DNA of 64,000 bases from contig JAUCBJ010002659.1 of the NCBI GenBank assembly GCA_032718475.1, positions 113,699 through 177,698 on the forward strand, read 5' to 3'. Within the stretch, counting starts at the first letter, position 1. Each line of letters opens with the position of its first letter. A program made the position numbers and the translations under genes. The notes beneath the pieces were generated by a model. That model was given only the letters and a program-made list of their open reading frames with translations, did no database searches and was not told the DNA's origin. Positions 1 to 11,315 of this stretch are shown in pieces. Source of the DNA: Nemertoderma westbladi (taxonomy: Eukaryota; Xenacoelomorpha; Nemertodermatida; Nemertodermatidae).

Positions 1-167
1 TTCTACAACATTCTATGAGCTCACATTGGTCCAATAACTTATTTAGCACATCCTATCGGTCCAGCTAATCAGTTCTACTAAGTGTACGCACAATATTGGT
101 TCAACTAATGCTGTACAGATGGGCGGTATATACGAAATTGAAATAAATCATTACAAAAAATACAAAT

Positions 168-242
168 GTTACCAATAGGGATTTGAACTCGCGACCTAAT
201 ATATGCACGACTTACGCGTTAACCTACTAGGCTATTGGACCA
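168..242 (-). repeat. tRNA-like SINE head or tRNA pseudogene
   Basis: Read on the minus strand, this stretch has an A-box-like TAGCCTAGTAGG followed about 35 bases later by a B-box-like GAGTTCAAATCCC, the internal RNA polymerase III promoter layout of a tRNA. The acceptor arms can pair in part (CCAAT with ATTGG), but the T-stem pairs poorly, so this is not a working tRNA. A tRNA-derived SINE or an old pseudogene fits best. Confidence 0.4.
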
Positions 243-505
243 GTCGATGTAAGTATGTCAAAATATGTTTGATATAGCAAATATATAGTTTTTTTAAATA
301 AATCGTAACAGCAAGGCAAATATATCGAAAATTTTGAATTTTTTACGTAAAATCAGTGTACAAATAGCTATCTAAAGGAAATAATTCCACATACACCCAC
401 CACCACAAATTTGGTTGGAGTGTACAGTACGCATACTGCACTAGAGCCTTTTTTGCATTTATTAGTCTAATATAGATTTGTTAATCCAAGTGCAGCACTC
501 ATAAA

Positions 506-2773
506 ATGATACTTTTCATTATATTAAATGTGAACTTATATATTTTGGTGAGCAGTTTAGATCCATTGTATCTTTGTGATAAATCGAAACCAACGGGTGA
601 CTTCTACACTATAGCTGACGCACCGGAATGCGAAAAGGACACAAATGTCAGCGACTTCCAAGACCATAAAATCAGTGTCTATTACCCTTATGTTCCAAGG
701 CCGCTGTTTAAAATTGAAGGCTATGTTTGCATTCTAACTCAAAATAGTAAAGTTACAAATTGTAATGCTGATGGGCTTTGGGAACAGATGAAAGGGTGGC
801 ACGACAAAGATATCGTTCAGAAGTCATGTACAACCGCTAATACTGCTAGAAACAAGTTACAAATTGGTATGGATGAATGCGTGGAGTGGATGGAAGCTAA
901 AGACTGTAAAGCATCAATGAAAAGGTATCCGGAAATAGATCCAGAAAATAGTGAAACCAGAATGAAGGCTACTGTTCCACAGGGACCCTTCAACACGCAA
1001 CTAACTAAAAAAGATGGTAGTTCTACCTGGTCTACTCATAACGGGATGGCTACAGGCATAGAGGAAGCCATGGTGGTGCATATAGGAGAATGTGAGATGC
1101 AATGGATTTCTATAACTCTTACCCCAGACCCTGAAGAAATCGGGCAAATAAATATGATATGCCAAACCATGGATGATAGTTACGATTGCACAAATTGCAA
1201 GCTTGAAGATAATAAGTGCGAACTTACTGCATATTATGCACTTGTGTGGGATGCATTGTCAGTCCAATTAAAGGTGGGGGATATTAATAAACTTTACCAA
1301 CGTGTTGTCAATGTCGAGAAAGATACAAGGGCTGCCATTGTTTTTGACAAAGATAGGTTTCCAGTCAAAATTACCATACCGGATATGTCTATGGCATTTA
1401 ACCCTAAAAAAGCAACGTTTCGAGAGATAACTTCAACAAATGACAAAGACGGAAGACATTGCGAAGGTTACGAAAAAGAAACAGATGTTGGGGTAATTGA
1501 AGATGAAGAAATATGTTATGTTGATTTGGAATCTAAGAGAGTCTACGTATTTGAAGTAAAAAAAGAAGAATTACAAACGGAAAAAGTAGCTAAAATGAAG
1601 GAGGGAATCAATGCACAACGAACCGGTCAGACTGAACGAAAAAGAAGAAGAAGACAATCAGTTGAAGATTACAATAATCGATTGATCTACCTAGCTGACA
1701 GATTGACGGCCGTATTGAGACAAACCAAACTAGATTTGGTATATCAAACGTGTTTGCGTCGTCAAGATGAGTACGCCATGTGGAATATGTTGGCAGAAAT
1801 CAATCCGGAAGTTGTCATGAAAGCCTTCCATATCGCTGGTTCGGGTCGTTATGTCGGCAATTTTATCGCATCGCATCTTTGCCAAAAAATAACAGATTAC
1901 ACCGTGGTAGACAGTTTAATGATGGAGGAATCAGATAAAACGATCGATAAGCAAAGTGATGATACAGTCAATAATGCCACCAACTCTACAGGAAACACTA
2001 ACAATTCTGATGAAAATTGGAATAGAGCATATTGGAAAGAAATTGGCTATGAGGGTGCAGACAGGCCGAAATGCGCAAACAGACCTATAATATTGTGGAA
2101 TAATACAAAATACCAATTAGGAATAGACGGCCATCCTACCTATGATCTAATTGAACTCACCAACTGCCAGGAAAAGAATGTTAAATTCCACTTTAAGATA
2201 GGGGGCACGATTTTTACCTACATCAACTACACGAAATACCATATATCTCAATCATTTCCGAAGATTCAACCAAACGAGCCATTCAAATTTACGCATTCAT
2301 CGCCGGTGAAGTTTAAAAGCATCCCGGATGTTTACAACCACCGTTCTGGACAAAGTGACCTACAGGCTTTGCGGAATAGTAGAGCAAAGATTTGGACAAA
2401 AAGACAACAAGTAAATAAATATTATTATCAGATTCGAAAAAATAATTCTGAACAAAACAGAGAGCTGGATCCTTATGACATGAGTTTATCGGGAATGCTG
2501 AAAGGCGTCGTCAGTACTATTTTCGATAGCTTTGCATACAAATTGTTGGAATATATTACAGGAGATTTCGCCCAGAAAGTGGTGCTAGTCTTTTTGTTGA
2601 CGGGTTGCGTTTGTGGATGGATGGGGTTTGCGTTCATGATACTGGATCTTCTTGTTGAGTTTGGGTGTATCGGCAAGAAGGATCTAGGGAAGAAGAAGAA
2701 GAAACCGGTATCGAAGTTGTTCGAGAAAAAGAACAATAAAGTTAAACAATCATCTGTCTATGTAGCAGGATGA
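506..2773 (+). CDS. Envelope-like type I membrane glycoprotein, single exon
   Basis: An intact 755-codon frame. Residues 1-17 form a hydrophobic signal peptide, followed by a Cys-rich ectodomain with several N-glycosylation sequons. A polybasic stretch (ERKRRRRQS, about residues 375-383) looks like a furin-type cleavage site. Just after it comes a helical block starting CLRRQ, with a conserved Trp, INP and a later Gly-rich/Cys segment. A membrane span lies near residues 690-715, with a Lys-rich cytoplasmic tail. The gene at 16093-21420 has the same order and spacing, including the YLCD start, the post-signal Cys pattern, the polybasic site and the CLRxxQ block. The architecture resembles class III viral fusion glycoproteins (herpesvirus gB/jingchuvirus type), which invertebrate retroelements have captured; that assignment is inference. 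It could instead be a lineage-specific host surface protein. The ATG at 506 directly starts the signal peptide. The frame is open throughout, unlike the neighbouring transposon relics. Confidence 0.6.
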   Translation: MILFIILNVNLYILVSSLDPLYLCDKSKPTGDFYTIADAPECEKDTNVSDFQDHKISVYYPYVPRPLFKIEGYVCILTQNSKVTNCNADGLWEQMKGWHDKDIVQKSCTTANTARNKLQIGMDECVEWMEAKDCKASMKRYPEIDPENSETRMKATVPQGPFNTQLTKKDGSSTWSTHNGMATGIEEAMVVHIGECEMQWISITLTPDPEEIGQINMICQTMDDSYDCTNCKLEDNKCELTAYYALVWDALSVQLKVGDINKLYQRVVNVEKDTRAAIVFDKDRFPVKITIPDMSMAFNPKKATFREITSTNDKDGRHCEGYEKETDVGVIEDEEICYVDLESKRVYVFEVKKEELQTEKVAKMKEGINAQRTGQTERKRRRRQSVEDYNNRLIYLADRLTAVLRQTKLDLVYQTCLRRQDEYAMWNMLAEINPEVVMKAFHIAGSGRYVGNFIASHLCQKITDYTVVDSLMMEESDKTIDKQSDDTVNNATNSTGNTNNSDENWNRAYWKEIGYEGADRPKCANRPIILWNNTKYQLGIDGHPTYDLIELTNCQEKNVKFHFKIGGTIFTYINYTKYHISQSFPKIQPNEPFKFTHSSPVKFKSIPDVYNHRSGQSDLQALRNSRAKIWTKRQQVNKYYYQIRKNNSEQNRELDPYDMSLSGMLKGVVSTIFDSFAYKLLEYITGDFAQKVVLVFLLTGCVCGWMGFAFMILDLLVEFGCIGKKDLGKKKKKPVSKLFEKKNNKVKQSSVYVAG

Positions 2774-3060
2774 GAACCGAAAAGTGAAGGCCAGATGGAA
2801 TAGAACCTGCAATCTTTATACAACCTCTATGCAACATATGTAACATATGGAGATTCTGTATCGATTTTATAGTATAATCATTAGGTGTGGAACATTTTTA
2901 TTGTAGACATAAATAAGTACCAAACCGAATCATTTTCGAATCATAGCGAATCATTTTCTAGACCAGTGGATACTATAATTTACCAACTGTAATTGAGAGA
3001 ATGTTATCAGTATGCCTTGGGCCTTCAGTATAATAAAAGTATTTTATGTTGTGTTATGAA
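2774..3060 (+). terminator. 3' UTR and poly(A) signal of the 506-2773 gene
   Basis: No coding potential follows the stop codon. An AATAAA hexamer at 3032-3037 is followed within 10-20 bases by a GT-rich stretch (ttatgttgtgttatg), the usual animal cleavage and polyadenylation layout. The predicted 3' UTR is about 270 bases. Confidence 0.5.
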
Positions 3061-3204
3061 CCTTCTTAATTCATTACCATTAATTTATTACCATTAATTT
3101 ATTACCATTGCCATGTATGTATTTCCAGTTGTACAAAATACTTTAATATAATAATAATTTATGTGCCTGGGTGAATGGAGGGGATGTTGCTCCCTGATAT
3201 ATGT

Positions 3205-3540
3205 ACCATCCACGGACCTGGTGTCTTCAGCAGTTAGAGCCAAGAGTGGGCTGTCATAGAGCAGAACCGGCTCATCTGCTACATAGAAAGCCGCACCTTT
3301 AAAGAGCACGAGATATCAAGTCTCTTCCAGATCCTGAATAGCTAGTAGTTTGTGGAAGTTACTGCAGAAGTTCTATAGAGGTCTTTAAATACCACGGTTT
3401 AAATATATTGTATACAAATTTATAACAGATAAAAGGAAATTTCCTTTTGTATATCTGTATAATTTGAATAGCTTGTGCATTCCAGACCGGGCTTTCCCTT
3501 TGCGATTACGGAGATCTTCAATGTAGGAGAATTCATTCAC
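3205..3540 (-). mobile_element. Diverged LINE fragment
   Basis: On the minus strand this matches the C-terminal coding part of the LINE at 4200-6612. The best block is GTCTTCAGCAGTTAGAGCC followed by a diverged match of the downstream segment, and further along the 'cctttgcgattacggagatcttc' region parallels the LINE segment just before it. It is more diverged than the other copies, so it is probably an older insertion. No open frame remains. Confidence 0.45.
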
Positions 3541-3668
3541 ATGACTTATACCAGTCCATCCAGCGATTGAATGTTATAACGGTCAATTTTCTTCTGTCTG
3601 AGTTCATATTTTCTGTCAGAATTTTGATCTGTCAAATTCACAAAGATCCACATAGAAAGTTGCGAGCC

Positions 3669-3876
3669 CAGGGGCTATGAGCAATTGCCTCTGTTAAGCT
3701 AACAGAGAAGATTTGTTCGCTGATAATTTTAGTCGGTGAGTTATTGGCAATGTTAGTTCTCTGTCTGATAAGTCACTGTTAAAGGGTGAGTTTTACGTTC
3801 ACTGTTAGTTCTCTGTGAACTAACTGAGAACATTTTCCTTAACAGAGGTAAAACCTCTGTTTAGGCTATTAGCAGA
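3669..3876 (+). repeat. 5' terminal inverted repeat with sub-repeats
   Basis: Begins GGGGCTATGAGCAATTG and continues with about five copies, in both orientations, of CTCTGTTA/TAACAGAG, some arranged as small hairpins such as CTCTGTTAAGCTAACAGAG. The inverted counterpart is at 9940-10129. Sub-terminal motif clusters like this are usual transposase binding sites (family knowledge). Confidence 0.6.
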
Positions 3877-3929
3877 AGCACGTGTTAACACACCATGTAA
3901 TATTGCCAACTGTAATATTTAACATTAAC

Positions 3930-4200
3930 ATGTGGCGTGTTCAGTTTGACATAGAAATTGGTAACAGGCGTAAACCAGTATATAATAAGAAGTACAACCC
4001 GTTATCCCAATTACGACAATATGATTTTTTTGAAAGGTTCAGGTTTTATCCTGTTCATTTTGAAGAAATTCTTTCAGTTATTCGTGGTGACATCATGTTA
4101 GATCCAAAGAAGGGTGTTTCCTGAAATACAGTTGGCTATACTACTACCAGGTACTACGCTGATGGAGGGTATGCCAGAGCTGTTGGAGATTTACATTATC
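3930..4200 (+). pseudogene. Harbinger transposase, N-terminal part
   Basis: The first ATG is at 3930. The product has the DFFERFRFYP segment typical of the region ahead of the DDE domain in HARBI1-like transposases (a run of acidic/aromatic residues, then ERFR, then helices). Two frameshifts follow, near 4115 and 4145. The frames then read PEIQLAIL and RYYADGGYARAVGDLH, both characteristic of the family's helical HTH-like region. The gene is cut near 4200 by the LINE and resumes at 6612. Confidence 0.65.
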
Positions 4201-6612
4201 TCTGGAAATGGATTGTTTTCGGCTGGAACCCAGTTCAAGAAGCGAACTGGAAAGCTATGGACTCATAGTGGACCCAGTGGTCACAAGTCCCAGATAGACC
4301 ATATCCTGTTTCGTAGGAAATACAGGAGCTCTATACAAGACTGTAATGCATTTACACTACGACCCTTCTCCAGTGATCACTGCCTTATTGTGGTTCAAGG
4401 TAAGACTTAGTCTGCGTGCTAGCAGAACAACGAAATCTGCCTTGCCGCGGCATGACTGGTCCTCTCTGTTGCAACAGCCAAGTGTGAGATCCAGCTTCAC
4501 ACTACAGCTGAGCAAGAGGTATGAGGTTCTTGCCTCTGAGGCGGCAGATCACTGTGAGGGCTATACTGCCTTCACAGAGGCAGTTAAGTTAGCAGCTGCA
4601 GAAACAGTTCCTGTATACCCTCGAAACAGGAAACGGGCCCCCTGGACTGACAACAAAATTCAGAAGTGCCGAAATGACCTCTACAAGGCGCAGAAAGAGT
4701 CCCGACTCAAACAGACTACAGCGGCCAAGAATGCAGTAAAGGCTGCATCTAGGTTACTGAACAGGCAGTACTTTGTTAATTTACCGGAGCTAATAAACCA
4801 ACAGGTTGATGCCATCAATCATGCTGACGACATCACAGGCATGGAGATCGATCAACTTGCTTGCTTGTCGAAAAAGCCAACCAACCACCAAGGTTAAGGC
4901 TGAATCACCAGCCGATCGCCTCAATGGTTGGAAGGCCCACTTTGAAAAGCTCCTCAATAATGACAGGGTATTGCCTGATAACTTTATAGAAGTAAAAGTG
5001 TCTGAGTCTGTACTCCCAGATATTCCCATTGGTGATATCTCCTTTGCAGAAGTGAAGGCTGCTGCAAAGAGCATTAAGACCAATCGTGCCAGTGGAGTAG
5101 ATGGTGTTCCCCCTGAGGTCTTTAAAATACCTGAGTGTTAAAGCTCATCTATCCCATCATAGTAGACATGTACCGAACAACAAGAAATGAAAACAAATAA
5201 GTTGGTGCCAGTTCCCAAGAAGGGCAACCTAACACTCTTTGGTTCTTATCGGGGAATCTCATTGATCTCGATTGCTGCAAAGCTATACAATAGAATTCTA
5301 TTAAATCGCATCAGGGATCCCATTGAGAGACTGCTCCGTGGAAATCAGAATGGGTTCCGTAAAGGTCGTGGGACCATGGAGCCCATTTTGGCACTTAGAA
5401 GGATAATTGAAGAGTTATCAAAAAAGAAAGACAGGCATCTGGCTGTTATCTTTGTTGACTTCTTCAAGGCCTTTAATTTAGTCTCTCGTTCACGTATGTT
5501 CAGCATACTTTCATTATATGGGATTCCTGATGAAATTATTGCAGCAATCAGATCAGTATGCGATGGTTCGACAACATTTGTGTCTACTGTTGACGGTGAC
5601 ACATAACCATTTGAAGTGTTATGGGGCGTCCTCCAGGGAGACACACTTGCACCATTCTTGTTCGTAATTGTTGTTGACTATGTTCTACGCATGTTCTTAG
5701 ATCATCATAATGATGATGGGGTGATGATAACTCCACCTACTGGCTCCAGAAGTCGAGGAATTCCTGCCAAGTACCTAACTGATCTAGACTTTGCTGTTGA
5801 CTTAGGAGTACTCTCAGAATCACTAGAGGGAGCCCAATGGCTCCTCAGCTCATTAGAACATGCTGCTTCCAGTGTTGGTCTTTTTATTAACTCCAGAAAG
5901 ACCAAAATTCTGACAGTTAACTTTGAAAGTCCTCAGCAAGTCTCTGATCGGATGAGCATAAGCTCAAAAGATGGTATGCTTGAGCATGTGGATGACTTCT
6001 GTTACCTGGGATCATGGATCCGGAAGTCAGGTGAGGACCTTCGAATACGTAAGGGAAAGGCATGGGCAGCCTTGAATAGGCTCTCCAGGATTTGGAAGTC
6101 ACCGAGAATTAATCGGAAACTTAAGGTCCGATTATTTAGAGCAGCAGTAGTTCCAGTACTCCTCTATGGGAGTCCATGCTGGGCTCTAACTGCTGAGGAC
6201 ACCAAATCTCTGGATGGCACATTCACAAGAATGCTACGCCGGGTTCATTGTGTCAAGTACAATGCACACATCTCCAACGGGACACTATATAACATTGGAG
6301 GTGTCTCATTGGTTCCCCCAAGCTTGACACTAGAACAAAATCGCCTCCGCTTTGCAGGACATTGCTTTCGCCGTGAGGACCAGCCAGTGCATAATCTTGT
6401 ACTTTGGCAGCCTCATGGAGTGAATAAGCATGGTGGACAGCCCATGACTTTCTTGAGACGCATCTTAAAGGACACTGGCCTTGAAGATGCGGATAATCTA
6501 GCAAATGTCATGGGTGATAGGGAGTTGTGGCGGAGCAATTTTGTCGATAAGCCGGCACAGCATTCTTAAAAATGCAGCTGCAATGCAGCATGCCGATCCT
6601 AGTAGTAGTACA
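4200..6612 (+). mobile_element. 5'-truncated non-LTR retrotransposon (LINE), broken ORF2
   Basis: It starts inside an APE-type endonuclease domain (QIDHILFRRK, then SSDHCLIVV), so it is 5'-truncated. After a linker comes the reverse transcriptase: SGVDGVPPE, YRGISLISIAAKLYNRIL, NGFRKGRGT and FVDFFKAFN (motif A), then LQGDTLAPFLF (motif B). The usual FADD box reads FAVD, so a catalytic Asp is lost. The C-terminal part is a long open frame (5616-6569) ending HLR-type: RLRFAGHCFRRE, then a W-P-H-G segment. Frames break near 4410, 4895, 5140-5190 and at a stop near 5605. The 3' end is a shared tail, GCAGCTGCAATGCAGCATGC, followed by TAG repeats. At least six relatives occur in this window. The clade is not resolved; RTE-, L2- or Daphne-like are possible. 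Confidence 0.8.
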
Positions 6613-7381
6613 GCGGCCAAATGCATACATAGGGTGTCCAATGCGTTATACAAACACAAGGATGGGTTCATTACATGGCCTGATACATCCCGCCAAGCCG
6701 AGATTCAGAAGGAATTTTACGAGTACTCAACGAACCACAGCCAGTATAAAGGAATGCCTGGTACTGTCGGATTGGTTTATGGGACGCACATCAACATTTC
6801 AACTCCTGTAGATAATGAAAGTGCTTATGTAAATGGACGTAAGAATCGACATACTATAAATACGCAAATTGTATGTGATGCCAAAATGCGTATTTTAGAC
6901 ATTTGTTGTTTCCCAGGCGCTTCGCATGATTCCTTCCTATTACGACAGAGTGGTGTACCTGCGAGATTTCAAGATAACGCTACAGGTTGGTTGTTGGCAG
7001 ATTTGGGGGGGGGGGGGGGTATGGGTTGAAAAAATGGTTGATGACGCCTATTGAGAAGCCACTTACTAGTTCTCAATTGCGGTACAACAGGGCGCATAAG
7101 AGGACGCGGTCGATAGTAGAAAGGGTCAATGGAGTTGTTAAATCTCGATTTCGTTGTCTATCCTTGGAGCGCAAAATACTTGCTTGCGCATGTAAATACA
7201 TGCTTGTGCATGTCTACACAATTATGCTATCAGGTGTAATGTACCACTTGTTCCAGTTGATGCACGATATGATGAAGAAGAAATTGCTGATCGTCAATAT
7301 GATGTTCGGGCTACTGTGGAGTACGACATTATTGGTAAAGTTGCACGAGATCGAATTGTGGAGAGATTTTTTCAAGAGTGA
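6612..7381 (+). pseudogene. Harbinger transposase, C-terminal DDE part
   Basis: Resumes as AAKCIHRVSNALYKH (HTH end) and goes on into the DDE_Tnp_4 domain: GTHINI, then YVNGRKNRHTINTQIVCD, then CCFPGASHDS, and after the break WLMTPIEKPLTSSQLRYN and VERVNGVVKSRFRCL. The residue expected to be Asp just before GTHI is Tyr, so the first catalytic Asp is missing. The second Asp box (normally D-S-G-Y) is ruined by a 13-base G run at about 7004-7018 that shifts the frame. A further shift near 7235 leads to the natural-looking C-terminus (RYDEEEIADRQYD to a stop at 7381). The gene is dead. Confidence 0.75.
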
Positions 7382-9939
7382 ACAGGCAATAAACACTAAA
7401 CAGAAACTACAGTACAGTAAGTTCATTAAACTTCGCGAACGGTGATGTAAAAGTCAAGGATTATCAATAATTAATTGATGAAAATTTAGATACGTAAAAT
7501 GAAATAATAAATAAATATAAGAATGATTTAAAAAAAATTAAAAAATGTATTTTTAAAATAAATGTAAAAAGTATTTTTTTGCAGTTGTACTGTAGTAGGC
7601 CTGCATTTCTTTGAAAACTCCGCACCAAATAAATTAACACGAACGCAAATTTGTTAAAGTAAAATAATTGAGTCTGCAAGACTTATTTTTTTCACACATT
7701 AAACTGTTATGTGCAAAATTTGATGTTTGGAAAAGAAATATTATATTGAATTGAATTGAGCACTCAAGACTCAAAGTGTAACAAACTTTGAATTTTGGGT
7801 GATAGGCATCACATTCTGGAAAATGGCCACAAACGATGTGAATAGAAATAGATCGTACTGTAGACGTTAAAGTTATTCTGCCAAGTTTCAGCTCCGCATA
7901 TAACCGGCAAGTCTTAGGACGTTCTAACGTCGTTCTAACGCAAAGAGTCTAAACTTTAAAGAGCCTCTAACTCCATTAATAGCAGCTACAATTTTTGCTA
8001 CCGCAACTACCGCTACCGCAAAAAGTAACTACCGTACTATCCCTGCACTACACTAAGGTTCCATCTTGGTGTAGTCAGGTTGCATTGAATTCACATCTCT
8101 CCAGAGTTCGATCCTTGCATGGGGGCCCAGGCAATTTTCATTTCGGCAAGAATTATTTAAAGGGACTAACCAGGGTGCATCTCTTCCCACTAGCATACCG
8201 AGGAATCGGTAAAGGGCGTGGCCATATCTATGCCGGACTTTGGCACTACCACCTCCCACCTCTTCCACCCCCACCCCCCCCCCCCTCCCCCCCAACCAAA
8301 AGACCCTACCAATCGGATAAAAGCGAAGAGCAACAATTGAAAAATATATTTTCATATTGATCGAAGTAGTAGGTAAAATTAAAAGGCAGTGCATTTCGAA
8401 TTTTCTTTCTCATCCATTTTCAATGTTTTACAGAGATTTTCCTACGGTTTCTACGGAGACCTAATTGTAAACAAAAAATACATTTTGTACTGTGATGGGA
8501 TCGTAGATCCCGACCGGGTTATATTTTGTATGCGTCGCCTGACTGCTGGTCTGCTGGTTCTTTAGGCTGAGAGCCGTTCGGGAAAATAACAGAGTTTTGT
8601 GTTCCTCAATGTTAATGTTCCAAATGATAATAGCACAGAATTAGTAATGTGACTGATATCGCAATACAGAATGAATGACTGCAGTAAATCGGTAATAGAT
8701 ATTAGTTGGCGACGGTCGAAAACTATGACTGGTCTGCAACTCTGTGATTAATGAACTGACCGGTAAATCAGTAATACAGAATAATATATGATTAACACAC
8801 ACGGATATTGGTTTCACCTCTTACTCTACTTGGCCTTCTGTACCCAGTGGATGCTCTCCTATCTCTTTTCACGTGCTCCCCTGCCTGCTATTGGCTTACA
8901 TACTAATTGTCACTTTGGCACTCCCTGTGAGTGTTTCCCCCCACCGCTAGCCTTTACAAGCTATGTTCTCCCTCCGAGGTGGTTTGACCTCTCACCTCTC
9001 TCTGTGGCTTTAGGGCTTGTATCGCCCCCCCCCCCCCCCCCCAAAGTTGGTTATGAGGCGAGATTATTATTGGTAATCTCGTATCCCCAACTATATTGGT
9101 AAAATGCCACTGGTCCCATTTTCGGGTGGATAGTGCAATGGAATTGAATCCGCTTACATGTACATACGATTTGTGGGTCTTAAACACACCACCTTCAGGG
9201 GGACGTGAATTCAAGGCAATGGATTAAACCGCTACGGCTTAATTAGATAACTTCTGATAGTTAAATTTTTGAGGAATTTTTTTTTACTATCTTTCAAGGG
9301 GGACGCTATAGCCACACGGTCTCCCCCTCGGTACGCTAGTGTACTCTTCCTTGCATCCTTACTTGAGTGGTAGCTACATGAGTACTGGAGTTTCCTCTTG
9401 TAATTCTCTGGGACCGCACTGGAAATAAGACTTTGTGCGTAATCACTGGCCTACCGGCCGAAGATAACTTTACTTTTACTTTACCTTCACTGTAACCTAC
9501 TCCTTTTCATTAATATATTAAATTTAATTATTGAATCGATGCTATCAATATTTTAATTAGGAGGCCCCTATGTGAATTAGAATGGATTTAACAAAATTTT
9601 CGTTAAAAAATAACATTTTTCTGATATTATATTTTTTAGAGCAATGGAGCCTTAAGTTCCACAGGCGTCTTTAAATAAATAATGAGTCTCTTAATACGTT
9701 ATTTTAGGGCTCTACAGTATTATGCAGCTCTTTAGGTTGCGTTGCTGAGTATATAGTTGACCATGCGAGTACACATGAGTAGATCAGTATAAACAATATA
9801 GACAGTATAGAGTAAACATAATCGGGATCGTGGGTGGCACTACACATTATCAGTGGATGTTTTTATATTGAATCATTAACAAGAATAAAGGGATGCCGCA
9901 TATGGAAATTTTCATACATCAAAGGGACCGCATATGGAA
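7382..9939. other. Non-coding interior of the Harbinger element
   Basis: I see no credible gene. The stretch holds AT-rich sequence (7460-7680), a SINE-like relic near 8068, C-runs at about 8270-8291 and 9026-9042, and at 9290-9485 a segment with 'tctgggaccgcactgg' and a trailing 'tttacttttacttt' that looks like the 3' tail of another retroposon. Reading frames across the C-runs are low-complexity artefacts. Confidence 0.5.
8068..8160 (+). repeat. SINE-like, tRNA-related head
   Basis: A GTGTAGTCAGGTT stretch resembling an A box is followed by CAGAGTTCGATCC, a near-consensus B box, then a G/C-rich tail (gcatgggggcccagg) and an unrelated body. The spacing fits a tRNA-derived SINE. It lies inside the Harbinger element, so it would have inserted later. 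Confidence 0.35.
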
Positions 9940-10129
9940 AAGTTAGTTCTCTGTTATTGATCTGCTCATCCCCTAAACAGAAGGCTAACAGAGAACATTT
10001 AAACAGCGAACTAAAATAGGTAAATTGCTCACCAAATTTGCACTCTCTGATAAAACCCTCTGTTAATGCTCTCTGTTTAAGTTAACAGAAGGCATTAACA
10101 GAGAACCAATTACTCATCGCCCCAGGTCA
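9940..10129 (-). repeat. 3' terminal inverted repeat of the Harbinger element
   Basis: Its reverse complement starts GGGGCGATGAGTAATTGG, which aligns with the 5' end at 3669, and it contains the same CTCTGTTA/TAACAGAG motif clusters. An 18-base G run follows just outside, at about 10154-10172. Confidence 0.6.
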
Positions 10130-10739
10130 CTGGCGAAAACATATTTAAGTTAGGGGGGGGGGGGGGGGGGGTGTTGCGATCTATTACAGGTGATCAAAGT
10201 AGTATTATAGCCAACTTAAATACGGATATTAGTCTACTATTACACCATGAGGATGGAAAAATACCATCAACACTTTGTTGCACTTGTTGCTTTTAAAACT
10301 TGTTGCTTATAGAAGGATAACTAAATTATCCAATAAAAAAAACGGAGAGGCTTGGGTGGGAGGTTTAAATTGTGTTGTAAGATAACATTCAAAAATGCTG
10401 ATAGGAAATGGCAGTGATTTTTTATGTCAATTTATTTGACTTTTTTTTTACGAATTATGCATAATGACTTTTGTTGTCCATTTAATGACTTTTATTGTCA
10501 CTTTTTATGTATGTATTTCTTCAAACTGTCAGACTGCTGATTTCTGGACTGTCAGACAGTTGATTTCACTATGCCTGTGCCAAAACATTCCATGATTCCA
10601 TGATTTATAGACTATGAGATAGATTTCCATATGCGCCTGTGGTAAAAAGACTCTATATTTAATAGTTTGTGGTTGTTGTCGATAATCGATTACCACATGA
10701 CGTAGCAAAACACTCATTTTATAGCCAAAAACAATTACC
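10130..10739. other. Intergenic, no gene seen
   Basis: Contains a long G run (about 10154-10172) and low-complexity AT-rich DNA, including a repeated 'tgactttt(a/g)ttgtc' phrase near 10430-10500. No coding or RNA signal is supported. Confidence 0.5.
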
Positions 10740-11315
10740 AATTGATGGAAAGGAGCAGGTTAAGGCCGAGTTTTCTAACCAAAACAATAAACAGTCACTT
10801 TACCAAATCAGGGAAAGGAGCAGGTTACAGAGACGGGATTTTCTAACCAAAACAATAAACGATCATTTAACTAATTGAGGGAAAGGAGCAGGTTACAGAG
10901 ACGGGATTTTCTAACCAAAACAATAAACGATAACATTACCAATTGAGAGAAAGGAGCAGGTTACAGAGGCGGGATTTTCTAACCAAAACAATAAACGATA
11001 ACATTACCAATTGAGGGAAAGGAGCAGGTTACAGAGGCGGGATTTCCAAACCAAAACAATAAACGATCACTTAAACTAATTGAGGGAAAGGAGCAGGTTA
11101 CAGAGGCGGGATTTTCTAACCAAAACAATAAACAGTCACTTTACCAAATCAGGGAAAGGAGCAGGTTACAGAGACGGGATTTTCTAACCAAAACAATAAA
11201 CGATCATTTAACTAATTGGGGGAAAGGAGCAGGTTACAGAGACGGGATTTTCTAACCAAAACAATAAACGATCATTTAACTAATTGAGGGAAAGGGGCAG
11301 GTTACAGAGGCGGGC
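10740..11315 (+). repeat. Minisatellite, about 68-bp unit, nine copies
   Basis: Nine tandem copies of a unit built around GGAAAGGAGCAGGTTACAGA, then GGGATTTTCTAACCAAAAC and AATAAACGATC. The core recurs near 10752, 10816, 10885, 10953, 11021, 11090, 11158, 11225 and 11294. Higher-order variants alternate (cagtcactttacc, cgatcatttaact, cgataacattacc). Reading frames across it are repeat artefacts. Confidence 0.9.

Larger units (their letters stand above)
3669..10129 (+). mobile_element. PIF/Harbinger DNA transposon, interrupted
   Basis: The ends are inverted repeats: 5' GGGGCTATGAGCAATTG against 3' CCAATTACTCATCGCCCC. Each is followed inward by about 190-200 bases rich in CTCTGTTA/TAACAGAG sub-repeats. 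Between them lies a decayed Harbinger transposase in two pieces (3930-4200 and 6612-7381), separated by a LINE insertion. The interior downstream of the transposase is non-coding. No 3-bp TWA target duplication could be made out at the edges, so the exact ends are uncertain. I did not find the Myb-like second protein typical of autonomous Harbinger elements. Confidence 0.6.

Noticed and set aside
7995..8394. Pro-rich frames on both strands
   Set aside because: They depend on a C run and overlap a SINE-like relic; low-complexity artefact.
9130..9240. Second SINE-like head
   Set aside because: Only weak resemblance to the 8068 relic; neither Pol III box is convincing.
10669..10878. Small plus-strand frame over the 68-bp repeats
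   Set aside because: The frame is produced by the tandem repeat and has no domain.
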